A DNA stretch of 14,561 nt from NCBI GenBank assembly GCA_016183835.1, contig JACPDV010000563.1:4434-18994 (forward strand), in the 5' to 3' direction. The stretch comes from Armatimonadota bacterium. GTDB taxonomy: Bacteria > Armatimonadota > UBA10988. How positions within the stretch are numbered: position 1 is the first letter of the stretch; each line of letters opens with the position of its first letter. Shown one piece after another: positions 13,701-14,561 of this stretch. The notes under the pieces are model-generated. The model saw only the letters and a list, made by a program, of their open reading frames with translations, made no database searches and was not told where the DNA came from. A program made the position numbers and the translations under genes.

Positions 13701-14384
13701 CACCAGGCGCCGCGCAAGTTCGTGGACGATGACGACGCCGGCACGCAGATGCTCTCCTGGCCACGGGGCGGCCGGCCCGAGGGCGAGCAGACCACGCTGT
13801 ATGCCGACGAGGTGATGACCGGGTTCGAGTACGCGACGGCGGCGGCGATGGTGCAGGCGGGGATGCTGGAGGACGGCCTGCGCCTCAGCCGGGCCATCGC
13901 CGACCGCTACGACGGGCGGCTGCGGACGCGGGTCACCGGCGTGTGGGGCAACAGCGGCAACCCGTTCGGCGACGACGAGTGCGGCAAATGGTACGGCCGG
14001 GCGATGTCGAGCTGGTCGCTGCTCCTGGCGGCGCAGGGGTTCGTCTACGACGGACCGGCCGGGTTGATCGGCTTCCGCCCGGTGTGGCGGCCGGAAGACC
14101 ACGCGTCGTTCTTCACCGCCGCCGAGGGCTGGGGTCTGTACCGGCAACGGCGCGAGGGCCGGAGTCAGACGGGCACCATCGAGCTGCGGCACGGGCAACT
14201 GGCGGTGCAGAAGCTGGTCTTCGCGTTACCGGAAGGGGCGAAGGCGGGGAAAGTGGAGGCGCGGCTGGACGGCAAGGTGGTGGCGGCGAGGGTCGAGGGC
14301 GGTGGGGAGAGGGTGACGGTGACGTTGGCGGAGCGGATGGTGTTCAAGGCCGGCGGGTCGCTGGCGGTGGCCCTGCGGTGGTGA
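10770..14384 (+). CDS. Exported GH116 (GBA2/DUF608) glycosidase with two levanase-type modules
   Basis: A 1204-residue secreted enzyme. A signal peptide (1-17, MRAALASILVVALAAHA) is followed by two homologous beta-sandwich modules (about 18-167 and 181-331), each with FDFET.DLQGFE, NDGMTG.LESP.F, HPDT.VALC and NTG.WGH.T.DDFT, the pattern of the module beside the catalytic domain in GH32 levanases. A short Ala-rich helix leads to the GBA2 N-terminal domain (about 390-690) and the (alpha/alpha)6 catalytic domain (about 720-1090). Glu741 in WEGCN aligns with the GH116 nucleophile and Asp859 in NTLDAEL with the acid/base residue of GBA2. Relatives hydrolyse beta-glucosides, beta-xylosides or N-acetylglucosaminides; the substrate here is not readable. 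The Cys-rich SGCCAGNCTHVW after the nucleophile is seen in bacterial DUF608 proteins. ATG 10770 has CGGAG 7 bases upstream; the frame is open further upstream but lacks a signal peptide there. Confidence 0.92.
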   Translation: MRAALASILVVALAAHADDLIRFDFETADLQGFEVTEGQFDKLLNDRRMCRNDPAVAPDRQGVYNLSTVELANGGANDGMTGTLESPLFTLFGAKITFRIGGGSHPDTYVALCTADGKEVLKVSGHDTEVMSPVEWDAAVYVGQKVFVRIVDHNTGPWGHVTFDDFTSAGRLDTPPIPPDAVRFDFETGDLQGFELMEGKFDLLLCSRDMCRNDPKIRHNHQGKTYLSTVELQGGGFDDGMTGVLESPVFRLTGPECSFLVGGGGHPDTFVALCAEDGAALFVARGRFGEQMQRIEWDLSPYVGRKVFLQVVDRNTGSWGHITLDDFTACGELDPDATAAVRKTFAARAEAARAREAAAQALRDARWKQHRRDLMDHAYLTARGQTRVYEGESLTAIQFLTGGIGAGSIRMDGQAVRRVWSIFNNADQSFVPHSFFAVRAQAANVPPMVRALQTAPVWPFQPMAKLTFRGEHPFAWYDFDDPALPLRVGLEVFTPLIPGDLKDSAMPCAVYRLTAENRGNAPVQVSFLAAQQNAVGYTGNGAIRERSWQGYGGNRNRVLREAGTTILSMTSDQPKEAPGNGDLALAALNDGAAGTAAWEDLAKLAQGFAQTGTVAGDAEAGPSAPRQTLDGALAVPFRLAPGEKRSVAFVLTWSFPNAVHGQGPWGGKGNRYTAWWPDALTLARDLRARLPELERATRLYHDTLYASNLPVWLLDRVSSQVAILSSPTCFFTADGFFGAWEGCNADSGCCAGNCTHVWHYAQAHARLWPELGRTMREEELKLVTVDGAAPHRLFPGTPPAFDGQCGTVLGTYREYLTSADKTWLDQWWPKARLATDFLIARWDLDEDGVLKGPQWNTLDAELGGSSTWMGSLYLAALAAAEQMATVEGQPDAAARFRRIRESGSQKQDGALFNGEYFIQLPDAKAYKDYRTGCTIDQVLGQWWANQLDLGWLYPPEHVRSALGALAKHNFKLDFRDVHQAPRKFVDDDDAGTQMLSWPRGGRPEGEQTTLYADEVMTGFEYATAAAMVQAGMLEDGLRLSRAIADRYDGRLRTRVTGVWGNSGNPFGDDECGKWYGRAMSSWSLLLAAQGFVYDGPAGLIGFRPVWRPEDHASFFTAAEGWGLYRQRREGRSQTGTIELRHGQLAVQKLVFALPEGAKAGKVEARLDGKVVAARVEGGGERVTVTLAERMVFKAGGSLAVALRW

Positions 14385-14561
14385 GCCGGCGCGTGCGAGC
14401 CTGACCCGGAGAGCCCTGCGCCTGGCGGCGCAGGTGACCGCAGGCAGCAGGAACCCGCTCTCCGGCCCCGAACCACGCCGCAAACGTTCCGCGCGAGGTC
14501 GGTTCGGCATGCCTCAGTGTACGTGCAACGAGCTGCTTGCCCACCCGGGCGGGCTCGACGA
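14385..14561. other. Non-coding tail after GH116 with nested inverted repeats
   Basis: No convincing gene or known RNA family in these 177 bases. CCGGAGAGC (14406-14414) and GCTCTCCGG (14457-14465) form a perfect 9-bp outer stem. Inside it, CTGCGCC-TGGC-GGCGCAG (14416-14433) forms a 7-bp hairpin. No T-run follows, so it is not a classic Rho-independent terminator, though it may slow 3'-end decay or end transcription another way. Confidence 0.5.

Noticed and set aside
10710..14198. Minus-strand open frame of more than 1100 codons opposite the GH116 gene
   Set aside because: Its translation is low-complexity (Arg/Ala/Val/Gly/Leu) with no motif, and the plus strand carries a complete, recognisable enzyme. 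Long antisense frames are expected at this GC content.
14385..14561. Known riboswitch or 4.5S/SRP RNA in the 3' region
   Set aside because: I compared it by eye with glycine, cobalamin, SAM, TPP and SRP RNA core motifs and found none of their invariant stretches.

Overview
This is a very GC-rich window from a bacterium, probably uncultured and with an outer membrane. The clues are secreted glycoside hydrolases, a barrel-like exported protein, and genes packed with 1-10 base gaps or 4-base overlaps. I cannot name the phylum. The mix (GH116 with levanase-type modules, retropepsin plus DUF5678-like pair, S23-type four-helix protein, palindromic repeats inside a gene) resembles Planctomycetota/Armatimonadota-type environmental genomes, but that is inference only.

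Thirteen genes run on the minus strand from about 10650 down to the left edge, and one large gene runs the other way from 10770 to 14384. Read in transcription order on the minus strand: a DUF5678-like small protein and a retropepsin-like aspartic protease broken by one in-frame TAG; a tight run of an isochorismatase-fold hydrolase, a free-standing lipoyl domain, an EI24/CysZ-like membrane protein and a D-2-hydroxyacid dehydrogenase; a small cassette with a four-helix-bundle (23S rRNA intervening-sequence type) gene between inverted arrays of a 7-base repeat; three housekeeping genes, mnmA, a Bacillus-type DAHP synthase (aroF type) and grpE; and a second tight run of an exported barrel-like protein, a GH32/GH43-fold hydrolase, a sedoheptulokinase-like sugar kinase that lacks a conserved segment, and a GT-C membrane glycosyltransferase that leaves the window at base 1.

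The plus-strand gene encodes an exported GH116 (GBA2/DUF608) glycosidase with two levanase-type beta-sandwich modules at its N terminus. A short divergent region (10653-10769) separates it from the minus-strand genes. The 177 bases after it hold a perfect 9-bp inverted repeat closing a smaller hairpin.

The three observations most worth a second look are: (1) the four-helix gene bounded by a perfect 30-bp inverted repeat built of (GGTGCCT)n units, beginning exactly at the dehydrogenase stop codon, which resembles an rRNA intervening sequence living outside rRNA; (2) a palindromic repeat that has entered the glycosyltransferase gene and stays in frame through nested duplications of 48 and 87 bases; (3) degenerating genes nearby: an amber codon just before the DTG catalytic motif of the retropepsin, and a kinase lacking the GQMHG-type substrate segment.
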